A DNA stretch of 64,000 nt. Source: Promethearchaeota archaeon. GTDB taxonomy: Archaea > Asgardarchaeota > Lokiarchaeia > Sigyniarchaeales > SOKP01. Where the stretch lies: positions 266,991 through 330,990 of the forward strand of contig JAHPZE010000002.1 in NCBI GenBank assembly GCA_019058365.1, given 5' to 3'. This document shows, in pieces, positions 8,619 through 18,400 of the stretch (position 1 is its first letter; the number at the start of each line of letters is the position of its first letter). Under the pieces are notes generated by a model. That model ran no database searches and was not told the origin of the DNA. It worked only from the letters and a program-made list of their open reading frames with translations. Position numbers and translations under genes: made by a program.

Positions 8619-9236
8619 ATGAAAAAAATCATCTTAGCTTCTAAATCAACTGATAGAAGTGAAATGTTTAACCGAGCAGGGATTTCATTTGAGATCTTTG
8701 CTACCAACATTGATGAAGAAAAATACAAAACAACTATCTCTGATGGGATTGCCCTTGTAAAAAAACTTGCTAAAGAAAAAGCGGTATTTGCAAAAAATAA
8801 ATTGATTAATAATAAAGAAAATGCTATAATCGTTGCAGCAGATACAATAGTAGAACTTGATGGAAAAATTATTGGGAAAGCTCATAGTGAAGAAGAAGCA
8901 TTCAAAATCCTTAAAATAATGATGGGAAGAACACATAGACTTATAACAGGAATTGCTATCACTGAAATTAAAAATCCAAAAATAGTCATAGATTCAGATA
9001 CCACATTTGTTGAATTTCTTAAACTTTCTGATGAAGAAATAAGAAAATATGTTAAAACTAATGAATGGAAGGGACGTGCTGGAGCTTATTCAATAAGAGA
9101 TAAAGCGAGTTTGTTTATTAAAAAAATAAATGGTTCTTCTTCTAATGTAATAGGCTTATCAATGCATAAATTATATCTAATATTAAAAATCGAATTTCAG
9201 ATAAATTTATTTCAACTTGATGAAAATTTTACTTAA
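8619..9236 (+). CDS. maf: Maf-like nucleoside triphosphate pyrophosphatase
   Basis: A 205-aa Maf protein. It starts MKKIILASKSTDRSEMF, the family S-x2-R segment, has VAADTIVELDGKIIGK with the conserved catalytic Asp, and later EWKGRAGAYSIRDKA with the conserved G-x-A-G-x-Y loop. Maf enzymes hydrolyse dTTP, UTP or modified nucleotides to monophosphates and act as house-cleaning enzymes. The frame opens at a GTG at 8607, but family alignment supports the ATG at 8619. It is divergent from the membrane-protein gene to its left. Length is normal, with a short Phe-rich C-terminal tail. Confidence 0.9.
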   Translation: MKKIILASKSTDRSEMFNRAGISFEIFATNIDEEKYKTTISDGIALVKKLAKEKAVFAKNKLINNKENAIIVAADTIVELDGKIIGKAHSEEEAFKILKIMMGRTHRLITGIAITEIKNPKIVIDSDTTFVEFLKLSDEEIRKYVKTNEWKGRAGAYSIRDKASLFIKKINGSSSNVIGLSMHKLYLILKIEFQINLFQLDENFT

Positions 9237-9306
9237 CCATGGCGAAAATTAATGTTTGAATAAGTACTTTAACTAATGTAAAGAAACTGAAAAAATAACC
9301 TAGACC

Positions 9307-9477
9307 CTATTTACCTGAAAACTCCTTCCAAACTTTTAAATCTTCATAAAATTTTAACATCTTTTCAAATTTGGAGATTTTATTTTCATAATAAGTATGA
9401 TCAGCATATTTTCTTTTAGATAACTCTTTTGCTGCTAAAATTCCATTTTTATACCGAGTTATTTTTTCATCAATCAC
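9307..9477 (-). CDS. Possible small protein (56 aa)
   Basis: A minus-strand frame starting at a GTG reads VIDEKITRYKNGILAAKELSK... and ends ...KVWKEFSGK. It is Lys/Tyr-rich, helical-looking and without Cys. A TATA-like TTTAAATAA lies about 25-32 bases upstream of the GTG, compatible with a leaderless small gene. The codon pattern resembles its neighbours. No family is recognised. It occupies most of the otherwise empty 9237-9559 stretch; the remainder is AT-rich with nothing else visible. Confidence 0.35.
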   Translation of the reverse strand: MIDEKITRYKNGILAAKELSKRKYADHTYYENKISKFEKMLKFYEDLKVWKEFSGK

Positions 9478-9559
9478 ATTTTTTTTTCAATTATAATCTT
9501 ATTTAAAACACAAAAATATCACGGTATTATCCTATCGAAAGATATAAGCACTGAAGATG

Positions 9560-10504
9560 TTATTTTAATGATAAAATTTTCTTCATTTCTTCTTCTTTTA
9601 CATTTAACAACTCTGAATGAGGAAGTCTTTCTGTAAGTAAACGCCAATTTTTATCTTTTTTAAATATCCTTTTAAACAGTATTAATGCTTTATCCATCTG
9701 ATTTTGATTTGCTAAAGAAACTGCGGTCCAATATGTCATTTCAAGATTCTCTGGAAACATTTTCTGCGCAGCATCATACTCTTTAAGTGCTTTAGCCATA
9801 TCTCCTTTCTCTATAGCGAGATCTCCATTATTCATATGTTCATAAGCACGAAAAATTTTTAATAGTCTGCTTAATTCTTTCAATGGCTCATTATGATCCT
9901 CCACTCTGAGATCAATTAAAGGGTCTTCCCATTTATTCTCTGTTGGTTCACCAGCAACTATTAATATCGCAGCAGATTGTTTGCCTCTTATATCACCTCC
10001 AACCGATTCCGCAGCTTCTAGGCTTTTAATTATTCGCTCTGGTAATGATAAATTATCACATCTTTTAAATGCTTCGGCCATTGCTGGCCATACTTCATCA
10101 GAAAGCATCATATTTGCCTGAACAGAAAAACTATTACCGATTTTATGTCCAGCATGTTTTATACATTTTGGACCAGTATGTGTTGCTACACGTCCTTGTG
10201 TATCTAAAATAGCTACTTGTCTTACATCTCTACCATCGTCATCTGAGATTAAGAGATTAATTGCTTCTTGAGGTGATTTACCTTGTCTTAGAAGTTCAAG
10301 TCCTCTAAGACCGAAAGACTTATTAACAAGTGATTGTGTTGCTACAACACCAATTCCCGCTTCTCCCCATGAAACAACGCTTCCAACTGAAAACCAATGA
10401 CTTTGCACTCCAACACCCATTTCTCCAGTTTTAGGATCTCTCGCAACTATAGAATAAGTATGTGCGAAAAAGTTATTCTTAGATCGATTATTCTTTTGAT
10501 TCAT
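9560..10504 (-). CDS. DUF1028 Ntn-hydrolase-like protein with C-terminal TPR-like region
   Basis: A 314-aa protein whose first ~225 residues match DUF1028: HTYSIVARDPKTGEMGVGVQ, GVVATQSLVN, the GRDVRQVAILD segment and NMMLSDEVWPAMAEAF. DUF1028 proteins have an Ntn-hydrolase-like fold and unknown substrates, and are often near peptidases or amidases. The last ~80 residues contain two TPR-like helical pairs (MNNGDLAIEKGDMAKALKEYDAAQK), which probably mediate protein contacts. It is a single gene, divergent from the small membrane protein to its right. No Shine-Dalgarno is visible, consistent with a leaderless start. Confidence 0.8.
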   Translation of the reverse strand: MNQKNNRSKNNFFAHTYSIVARDPKTGEMGVGVQSHWFSVGSVVSWGEAGIGVVATQSLVNKSFGLRGLELLRQGKSPQEAINLLISDDDGRDVRQVAILDTQGRVATHTGPKCIKHAGHKIGNSFSVQANMMLSDEVWPAMAEAFKRCDNLSLPERIIKSLEAAESVGGDIRGKQSAAILIVAGEPTENKWEDPLIDLRVEDHNEPLKELSRLLKIFRAYEHMNNGDLAIEKGDMAKALKEYDAAQKMFPENLEMTYWTAVSLANQNQMDKALILFKRIFKKDKNWRLLTERLPHSELLNVKEEEMKKILSLK

Positions 10505-10645
10505 TGTTATTAGATCGGTTTAAAAACTTAAAAAAGTTTTATTATTCCTTTTTTAATTTATTGATATTTCAGAATGAAAAATGTTAAATTCTTTTATAAT
10601 TTAAAACCTTAATAAAAATCATTAATTCATATAAGATGATTTCAA

Positions 10646-10975
10646 ATGACTAAAAAGTATAAAAACGAAGGTTTGATGAAATTTTTAACCATCATTGGCG
10701 GTTTAGTAGCTTTAGCAAGTCAAATATTCGCAATCTTTGACTTTCAGTGGATACTAGGACGATACGTAGGATATTATGATCCTGTATATGCAATTATTGG
10801 AATTATTATCTCGGTTATAACAATCTACACCGCAATTAATCCTGATAACCCTTTTCCATTTCACTGGCTATTTCTTTTTGTATTAGGGGTATTAATTATT
10901 ATTTTTGCTGGTGGAGTAATAGCTTGTGCACTACTAATCATTGCAGCTTTAATTGGATTAATTGAAGCTCTATAA
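10646..10975 (+). CDS. Small membrane protein, about three to four helices
   Basis: A 109-aa very hydrophobic protein. After a short basic N-terminus (MTKKYKNEG) come helices around residues 13-35, 46-62, 68-85 and 88-107. No catalytic motif is seen. Short hydrophobic proteins of this layout are common and unclassified in archaea. It stands alone between convergent and divergent neighbours, so context gives no functional clue. Confidence 0.6.
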   Translation: MTKKYKNEGLMKFLTIIGGLVALASQIFAIFDFQWILGRYVGYYDPVYAIIGIIISVITIYTAINPDNPFPFHWLFLFVLGVLIIIFAGGVIACALLIIAALIGLIEAL

Positions 10976-11041
10976 GTAGAAATATAAGAAATTAAAATCA
11001 AACAAATATTAATTTTTTTCTTTTTGTTTTATATATTACCT

Positions 11042-11914
11042 TCAAATACTAGCACTTTTTAGAAAATAATTAATTATTTCCTCCGCAATATTGAAATCTG
11101 TAACCTTTTGTAATGCTGTAAATCCGGGAATTGAATTTACCTCCAATACGGTAAGACCATTTTCGCTCTCTATTATGTCAACACCTGCAATTTCGGTTTT
11201 AGTTATTTTTGCTGACTTTATAGCAAGATTTTTCATTTCATTAGTTAATTCTATAGGTTCGGCTCTCGCTCCAGTGTAGATATTTGTTTTCCAACTATCA
11301 CTTACCCTATACATTCCAGTAATAACTTTATCTCCCAATACTAAAATTCTAATATCTCGATTGTGATGTTCAACAAATTCTTGTAAGTAGAAAACTTGAT
11401 TTATCTGGCCAAGAGAAAAAATAATATTTTCCGCAAATGCTTTATCATTCAATCTAGTTATTCCAATTCCTTTTGAACCATATAAAGGTTTTAAAACACA
11501 ATCTCCTCCTAATTCATCAAAGGCTTCCAAAGCTTTATGAGGATCTTCGCAAACTACTGTTTTTGGAGTAGGAATATCGTGATTTTCCAAAAAAACTGAT
11601 GTTAAAAATTTATCGCTTGCGATTTCTAATGATTCTCTTGAATTAATTAATTTTATATCATATTCTTCTAATGATCTTAAAATATCAAGCCTAAAAAATA
11701 TTTTTTGAGTATCTGCGGCACCAAATCCCCTTACAAGAGCAGCTTTAGGTTCAAGGCATTCAAATTGTTTGTAAAAATCACGCTGGAAACCAATCCCTAC
11801 TTTTATCGTTGATGGAATAAAATAATGAACATTAAAGCCTCGCTTTTCTAATTCAACGGAGAGGATTTGGACTTCTGAGTCTTGTGAATTTGGAGTTATA
11901 ATCATTGATTCCAT
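11042..11914 (-). CDS. RimK-like ATP-grasp ligase
   Basis: A 290-aa ATP-grasp enzyme of the RimK/LysX/MptN group. Visible motifs are LKPLYGSKGIGITRL (ATP-binding loop), YLQEFVEHHNRDIRILVLGD and the metal-binding LTVLEVNSIPGF near the C-terminus. Such enzymes join an amino acid, often glutamate, to a carboxylate on a protein or cofactor, with ATP. In archaea, members act on tetrahydromethanopterin, coenzyme F420 or LysW. No LysW-like acidic carrier gene is adjacent, so the substrate is open. The ATG at 11914 follows AAGTGAT at a good distance. Confidence 0.85.
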   Translation of the reverse strand: MESMIITPNSQDSEVQILSVELEKRGFNVHYFIPSTIKVGIGFQRDFYKQFECLEPKAALVRGFGAADTQKIFFRLDILRSLEEYDIKLINSRESLEIASDKFLTSVFLENHDIPTPKTVVCEDPHKALEAFDELGGDCVLKPLYGSKGIGITRLNDKAFAENIIFSLGQINQVFYLQEFVEHHNRDIRILVLGDKVITGMYRVSDSWKTNIYTGARAEPIELTNEMKNLAIKSAKITKTEIAGVDIIESENGLTVLEVNSIPGFTALQKVTDFNIAEEIINYFLKSASI

Positions 11915-11995
11915 ATCAATATCACTTTAAAATAAATTACTTAATTAATCTATAGCACTAATTTTTAAATAAATTTAAGTTCTTATAAATTATAT

Positions 11996-12622
11996 ATGAA
12001 ATCAATGGATCCTAAAGACGGTGAAAATGAAATTGAGAAATTATTACAGATACTTAGTAAAGTTCAAAATATCTACTATAAAAAAAAAGAGCAACTCGAA
12101 GAGTTGCAATCAGAGATTAGTGAATTAAGAGAAGTATTAAATTTCTTAAATTCTCTCATATCAGGAAAATCATTTCACAGCGCAGACGAGATTTACTCAA
12201 AATCATTTATTAAAAAAGTGGATGGACCAATTGAAGAACAATACTTCGTAGAAGATATCTCAAAAGAAAGAGTTGAGGGAACAAATATCAAAAGAAAGAT
12301 TTTTTCTAAAAATAAGAATAATGATGAAGAATTATTATGTATCTTGAACTTTTATGATTTGAATCGGGTTGTAATAAAAATTGTTGAACCAGAAAAGCTG
12401 TCCATAAAAGAATCTTCTGAAGAATTTATCCGTATCTTCATTAAAGGAGCACTTGTAGAAATAATAGAGAATAATCCTAATATGAGCTTGAAATATGATT
12501 ATTATAAAAGTTCGGATGTAATTAAACATATTAATATTACTAATTTGAAATCAATAAAAGAATATGATATAATTACTTCAAAAATGAGAGAGCTTTTAAG
12601 CCAAAGAGCTTGGAAAGGATAA
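11996..12622 (+). CDS. Coiled-coil protein of unknown function
   Basis: A 208-aa protein. Residues ~10-55 form a likely coiled coil (EIEKLLQILSKVQNIYYKKK..., rich in Leu/Glu/Lys heptads). Residues ~115-205 form a mixed alpha/beta domain with strands such as LLCILNFYDLNRVVIKIVEP, reminiscent in texture of the roadblock/longin-type domains abundant in Asgard archaea, but I cannot confirm that fold. It ends in RAWKG. It is transcribed alone, divergent from the ATP-grasp gene, and is 180 bases before the next unit. Confidence 0.5.
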   Translation: MKSMDPKDGENEIEKLLQILSKVQNIYYKKKEQLEELQSEISELREVLNFLNSLISGKSFHSADEIYSKSFIKKVDGPIEEQYFVEDISKERVEGTNIKRKIFSKNKNNDEELLCILNFYDLNRVVIKIVEPEKLSIKESSEEFIRIFIKGALVEIIENNPNMSLKYDYYKSSDVIKHINITNLKSIKEYDIITSKMRELLSQRAWKG

Positions 12623-12801
12623 AAAAATATAATTTTGCTCTTTTAATTATCAAGTTATTCAAAAGAACTCATTCAAAATGGTTGATTTTATATACAAAAT
12701 ATTATATTGAGATAATATATTGTTTAATTAGAATAGGAAAAATTAATTATGCAGTAATTCTTATTTAAGTTAACCAAATTACCATATGGAAAGTATTCAC
12801 A

Positions 12802-13614
12802 ATGGCAAAGAAAAAATCTTGGTTACAAATGCCAAAAGTCCATTCGAAATTTCATGATGAAAAACTCGAAAGTGTATTAATTGAAAAAGCTTTAGAGTTT
12901 TTAACTGGTGAAAATGTTGATGCCCCTTCTTTTTTATTCCTTTCAGGAGCTTTTTTTGATGTGAAATCATTCGCTTATTCCGGATTAAGAGCTTGGAAAG
13001 GTATTGTAAAACCATCAGAAGATAATGGTGGTAGAAGACCTGTATTGGAAGCCACTTTTGCTTCTTTATCTGTGTATTTAAGTTCTTTATTAGCGCTTCA
13101 AGCTGATTTTTATTTCGCGTATGATGAAATTAAGGATATTTTATTGGAAAAGAAAAGAGAGGATCTCTGGACGATTGTTTCAGAAAAGTTGCCATTTATC
13201 TCAATCCCTCCAAAAGAAATGTATGGGACTCAAGTATCTCCTATATCTCCTTATTTTGTTATTAAACAAGACGAAGAATTAACGTTAGGAGAAATATATC
13301 CATCTGCGTATTTATCTCAAATTATAAAGAATATTAAAACAAGATTTTTTATCTTTTTTCAATACCAAGGATACTCCGCTTTTGGATTTTTTAATGCACT
13401 ACCCGAACTATCTAAATTTGGGTTTGAAGAGCACGCGAATGATTTTAATGGGGATCCAACCGCAGAAAATTTAATCAAATACGCAAAAAATGCAAAGAAT
13501 GTTAAAGAAATATTAATTGCACTTATTCATGCCTATAATAACGCTTTGCTTGAACAATTTTTAATACCCGATTATGAATTATTATTAAATAAATTACTGG
13601 AGGGAGAAGCGTAG
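12802..13614 (+). CDS. Unknown protein partnered with GTPase
   Basis: A 270-aa protein of no recognised family. It is mostly helical with short hydrophobic stretches (FASLSVYLSSLLALQADFYF) but no clear membrane anchor and no Cys. Its stop codon directly abuts the TTG start of the GTPase gene, and the GTPase's GGAGGGA ribosome-binding site lies inside this gene's last codons, so the two are translationally coupled. That arrangement suggests the protein is an effector, adaptor or activator of the GTPase, as with MglB or roadblock partners. No sequence resemblance to MglB is evident. Confidence 0.6.
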   Translation: MAKKKSWLQMPKVHSKFHDEKLESVLIEKALEFLTGENVDAPSFLFLSGAFFDVKSFAYSGLRAWKGIVKPSEDNGGRRPVLEATFASLSVYLSSLLALQADFYFAYDEIKDILLEKKREDLWTIVSEKLPFISIPPKEMYGTQVSPISPYFVIKQDEELTLGEIYPSAYLSQIIKNIKTRFFIFFQYQGYSAFGFFNALPELSKFGFEEHANDFNGDPTAENLIKYAKNAKNVKEILIALIHAYNNALLEQFLIPDYELLLNKLLEGEA

Positions 13615-14250
13615 TTGGTTAATATCGGTTTATTAGGAGATGTGTCCGTTGGAAAAACGAGCATCCTTCGTTTATTTGTGCGATATTTAAAGAAAGGGGA
13701 TATTGAAAAGGTAAAAGGTGGATTAAAATGTTCTGTGGTTAAAGCGGATTTTTCTGGAGAAGCTACAGTCCCAGGAGGAGAAAAAGAGGATGCTCTTAAT
13801 GAAAAAGAGACAAAAACTATTCACCCTAACCGAATTGTGTTTCGGGAAGACGCAACAAATAAAGCACATACGATTTTCGCCCCTGGTGGCGACCGAGCCC
13901 GTGCTGTAGTTAAAATGGGCATTATAACAATTTCAAGAATTGCAACCCAAATAATAGCTGTTTTTTCTCTTGATAGAGAACTGGCTCCTCAATTTGAATT
14001 TTTTAATGATGTTAGGTTTTTTCCAGATAAAATATATGTTTGTATAAATAAAATTGATTTAGTTGAAGGAAACAAAGAGAAAAAACTTAATGAGGTAAAA
14101 ACGCAGATTATTGATTTTTTTAAAACGCGAAAAATAGCGATTAATGACACATTTATAACCTGTGGTGAAACCATAGAAGGATTTGCAGATGTTGAAACGT
14201 ATAATAATCAAGTCGCAGAAATGATTCTAGAAATTACTACTAAACATTAA
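13615..14250 (+). CDS. Ras-superfamily-like GTPase with non-canonical G3 motif
   Basis: A 211-aa P-loop GTPase: Walker A GDVSVGKTS at residues 8-16, G4 NKID at 145-148, and a strand IIAVFSLDRELAP before it. The G3 site, normally DxxGQ, reads APGGDRAR around residues 89-96, so the metal-contacting Asp is absent and a PGGDR motif takes its place. A Lys/Glu-rich insert occupies the switch I region (residues ~45-75). The start is TTG, supported by GGAGGGA nine bases upstream and by abutment to the preceding gene. It probably acts as a switch with its coupled partner. Confidence 0.75.
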   Translation: MVNIGLLGDVSVGKTSILRLFVRYLKKGDIEKVKGGLKCSVVKADFSGEATVPGGEKEDALNEKETKTIHPNRIVFREDATNKAHTIFAPGGDRARAVVKMGIITISRIATQIIAVFSLDRELAPQFEFFNDVRFFPDKIYVCINKIDLVEGNKEKKLNEVKTQIIDFFKTRKIAINDTFITCGETIEGFADVETYNNQVAEMILEITTKH

Positions 14251-14294
14251 TATTTTTTCAATTTTGAAGTTTAAAAATTAAGTATGCTCTCATT

Positions 14295-14810
14295 TTAATT
14301 TTTCAATTTTAACGCAATTTTTAAAAATAACTTTTCTAAATCTAGTAAATATCCAATTAAAGGAGTTAAACTTACTTTATTCAAATTCTTTTCAAACAAT
14401 ACAAATCCCATTTTTTTTAATTCTTTTATATCTTCTATTACCCCTTTTTTTTTACGAAGTTCTATTATTTTTTGAATTGTAGTTTCCCCAGAACTACTAA
14501 AACAACATATTAAGGTGCAAAATAAGGTTGCAGCTAATCTAGGGTTTCCCTCAAATGGATTTGCCGAGATAATTTCAGTTGTTTCCGGATCAAAAGATAT
14601 ATACCAGTAAGAATTCAGAGGATTAAATCTTACTTGAAGACCTAAAGGTTCAAGATAATTAGATGCGTTATTAATTAAGTTCTGAAAATAAATCGATTTA
14701 TTCTTATCTTTAACACTCAACGCGTTAAGAATTTCTTTTTTTGTCGAACCTATTATTGATATATTTTCCTTTTTGCTTAATAAATGTATTAAAACACTTA
14801 ATTCATTCAC
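14295..14810 (-). CDS. scpB: ScpB-like segregation and condensation protein
   Basis: A 171-aa protein with the two-winged-helix texture of ScpB: N-terminal SVLIHLLSKKENISIIG, central LEPLGLQVRFNPLNSYWYISFDPE and the helix segment ATLFCTLICCFSSSGETTIQKIIELRKKKG. In bacteria and archaea ScpB dimerises and binds the kleisin ScpA on SMC. Sequence similarity to typical ScpB is weak, so the name rests partly on position: it is the last gene of a leftward run AAA-like > SMC > ScpA > ScpB, 16 bases after scpA. Confidence 0.7.
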   Translation of the reverse strand: MNELSVLIHLLSKKENISIIGSTKKEILNALSVKDKNKSIYFQNLINNASNYLEPLGLQVRFNPLNSYWYISFDPETTEIISANPFEGNPRLAATLFCTLICCFSSSGETTIQKIIELRKKKGVIEDIKELKKMGFVLFEKNLNKVSLTPLIGYLLDLEKLFLKIALKLKN

Positions 14811-14826
14811 TTTTCATTCATCTCTT

Positions 14827-15474
14827 TTATAAATACAAAAAATTCGTTTCTTTTTGATATTTTAATTTCCCTATCTGGAGTAGATGTAAAAGATATACAA
14901 AATATTCAAAAATTTTTATTTGATCATCTTCATCGCTAAAGATCTCATCATATGAACACGGTAACTTGTTTTTAATAGAATCAAAAAAAGCAATCATTTT
15001 CTCAGTGAATTTTTTATTAGGTATTTCTAATAAGAAATTTCCTTTTGAATCTATCTTATCAATTGGTTCAATTGTAAAAGGTTCTCCTTTCTTAGCTACT
15101 AAGCGATCTTTAGAATATTCAAGAAATTCCAAGGAAAGCATATTAATAATAAAAGGTTCTCTCCAGCAGTCCCTAAATAATTTAAATATTTCTGTATCTT
15201 TTGGATTTGTTCTTAAAAAGGTTATAAATTTATCTTTGTTATCTAAATAGTTTAGGAAAATTTTTAATTCTTCAAATTTTTGACTGAGTAGTTGAAATGC
15301 ACTCATATATGTTATTGAATATTCATTAATGTTATAGATATTAAGAGAATCCTTCAAATTCTCAAAAATTGGTACTAATTCAATATCCAAAAGTGAAATT
15401 TCTCCTGAAAGAACTCTTGTTTTAATATCTTCAATTTTCTTATTTATCTCTTCAGAAAAATCTTGATAATCCAT
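14827..15474 (-). CDS. scpA: ScpA-like kleisin subunit
   Basis: A 215-aa acidic/basic helical protein located immediately after smc (13-base gap). N-terminal helices (SEEINKKIEDIKTRVLSGEISLLDIELVPIFENL) match the ScpA pattern in which the N-terminal domain binds the SMC neck. The C-terminal ~70 residues (DEIFSDEDDQIKIFEYFVYLLHLLQIGKLKYQKE) match the C-terminal winged helix that binds the SMC head, including the typical FLALLEL-like hydrophobic helix. Kleisins close the SMC ring. The family call is supported by both motif texture and gene order. Confidence 0.75.
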   Translation of the reverse strand: MDYQDFSEEINKKIEDIKTRVLSGEISLLDIELVPIFENLKDSLNIYNINEYSITYMSAFQLLSQKFEELKIFLNYLDNKDKFITFLRTNPKDTEIFKLFRDCWREPFIINMLSLEFLEYSKDRLVAKKGEPFTIEPIDKIDSKGNFLLEIPNKKFTEKMIAFFDSIKNKLPCSYDEIFSDEDDQIKIFEYFVYLLHLLQIGKLKYQKETNFLYL

Positions 15475-15487
15475 TTTTAATCATAAT

Positions 15488-18400
15488 TTATTTTTTTTTG
15501 ATGATTTTTGGTTTAAATACAGAAGAAATTTCATTCTTTCCTACTCTGGCAATTCCAATTAATTTTTCAGCAAGTAAGAATAATGAATTTGACGATTTGG
15601 GCAAGAACATAAATAATTGTATTGGATTTTGTTCCAACGTTGCCTTTATTAGTTGATATGCTACTTCAGAGTTCTTTTCATCTAAAAACATACCTGGTTC
15701 ATCAAGTAAACACAGCGGAGAAGGTTTAATTTCTTGAAGGGATAAAATTAAACAAATTGATATTAAAGAAACTTGACCGCCACTAAGAGCAGTAAATGAT
15801 TTTAATTGGTCCTTTGAAGTAGCTGCTTTAATATTAACACCTAACTCTTCAAAATTTCCCGTCAACTCTAAAGAACAATAAGATTTTACCTGAGAATCTT
15901 GGAATTTTTTATTAACTCTCTTTTGTAGATTTTCAAGTAAACCACTGAATTTTTCATAATATGTTTTTTCCATCTTATTTTCTGTTTTAATCGCTGATTT
16001 AACGTCATTTTCAAGCGCTTTTTGATTTTTCGAGATTTGCTTAAGAGATGCTAATATCTGATCTTTTTCAATTAGAATTGAATCATCAACATCTAAATAT
16101 TTGAGTAATTCTTTATCTATACCAGAGATATCCCCTTTGATATCTTCTATGGGGCGAATCATGATTATTTCTTTTAAAATTAAAGGACTTATTTCAGAGT
16201 TAATTCTCTCTAAATCACTTTTTTTTGAATATAGATCTTGATTATAGGAATTTAATTTGATATTTTCTTGTTCAAAAGTTAATGTTATTTGAATAGATTT
16301 CCTCTCTAATTCACTTTTTTTGTTTTGTATTAATAAAATTTCACTTTTTAAATTTGAAATCTTTTTTTTAGTTATTTCAAGTTCTTCTTCAATATTTTCT
16401 AATTGCCGATATGTGTTGAATGCTGTAGTGTCTGCTTTTTGAAAAGCTTCTTTCTTTGTTTCATACTCTTTTTGAATTAAGTTCTTTCCTAATATTTGTT
16501 TATTTAGATTATCTTTCACTTCTTCTATGATGTCTGAATTCTCACTTAATTTCAAATCCCATTTTTTCTTATCTTCATTAAGTAAAGCTAATTCTTTAGG
16601 AATTTCTTTTATTCTGTCATTCCATTTAAAAAATTCTGGATCAGTTTGAGATTTTAGATCTTGAATTTGCTGATCAAATTCTTTAATTTCATCTTTAAGA
16701 AACTGATTAGTCTTTTCCAACTCATGCATTTGATCGTATAATTGGTTTTTTTTTGATGTAATTCTTTGTTTTTGGTTAAAATTGTATAGAAGATCGTTAA
16801 AAGATTCCTTCTTTTTAAAGATATCTTGCTGAATTGTATCTATTTTAGCCTGTTCAACCTTCAATTCTGAAATGTTATTATTTAAAGATTTTACATCAGA
16901 CTCTAGAACCTCAGACTGTTCTCTTTGTGTACCAGCACTTAATAATCCCTTTAATCTTTTTAAGTAAGGGGTTTCATATACATATTTATAAGATATTATT
17001 TGTTCTCCTTTTAGTGTAACACACTTTCCTTTGAAATTAAGAGAATTATAAATTTCTCTCCCAGAATGATAATCTTTTACAACAAGGCAATTTTTTACCT
17101 TTGAGTAAATAACTTTCTTAATATCAATATCATCATCGATAATTTTAATTAATTCTGCTAAATAACCTAGCACACCATTAGCCGAAATTTTCATCATAAG
17201 CCTTATATCTATATTTTTGGGTAGATAGATATTGCAATATGCACCAAATTTTTCTTTTAATCTCTTTAACAAGTTTAAAGTATCCCAATCTTCAGCAACA
17301 AAACTATAGAGTAATTTTTCACCAAGAACAGATTCAATTGCGTAACTTAACTCATCTTCATATTTTAAATAATCAATTATTGGACCCTTTACTTTTAATC
17401 CTCTTTTTTTTATCTCATCTTTAAGAATGGTTATATTTGATGGAAGAATTACTCTCCGTTCTCTAAGTGAAGCCTGCAAAATTTGTAGCTTTTTTAATTT
17501 TTTTGATTTCTCTAATGTTAAATGATTCATTTCAGAATCAATTTCATATATTCTTAATGATGCCCTTTTTAGTTCTTCATCAAGCTGAATCAATAGATTT
17601 TTTGTAGGATTACCTAAAAACCATTTATTTTTTTCTAATTTATGTTCAATATCTTTAAAACTTTGAAAAAGTTGATTAATTTCATTATTAGATGCTTGTA
17701 TTGATTTCTCATTCTCTTGAATTCTAACTAATCGCTCTTTTTTTTCAATATTTATATGATTGTAATTATCCAAAAGGACTTTATTTTGTGCTATTTTTTT
17801 TATTAACTGATTTTGTTCTATTATTAAGTTATCAATTTTTAAACCAGAATTTTTACTTTCTCTTCTTACTATTTTAATTTCATTTTCTAAGCTTTCTAGC
17901 TGTTTCTTAAAATTAGTGATAACCCTTGTAAGCTCGTTAATTTTTCCTGATAACTCATCTAACTCTTGTTTTGCTAAAATTTTATCTTTTTGCCAATTTT
18001 GGATTTTTGTAATTAATTCTTGCTTTTTATAAATTAATTCTCCCACTTTTTCAGATAGCTTATTTATGTTTTGTTCCTGTTTTGAAATTTTATTAGATAA
18101 AAGTTCTATTTCTTTATCTGAAAGGTCTTTCTTTTTTCTAATACTTTCTATGACAGATACGACATTTTTAATCATCTCTTCAATATTGATAATATCCTTT
18201 TCTAATTTGTCTTTATTTGCCCATAAAAGTTCGTCATTGAATTTATTTCTAATTTCTAATAACTCATTTTTTAGTTGTAAGCGTTCTAATTTTGGATTTA
18301 ATAGCTCCAAGCTTATATTCAATGTGTTCTTTCTACTTTTTAATGATTGAAGGTCTTTATTCAAATTTAAAACGTTACTCTTCTGGTGTAATAATTCTTC

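Noticed and set aside
12797..13015. Minus-strand 72-aa frame at the start of the GTPase-partner gene
   Set aside because: It is antisense to a coupled gene and has only a basic, low-complexity translation.
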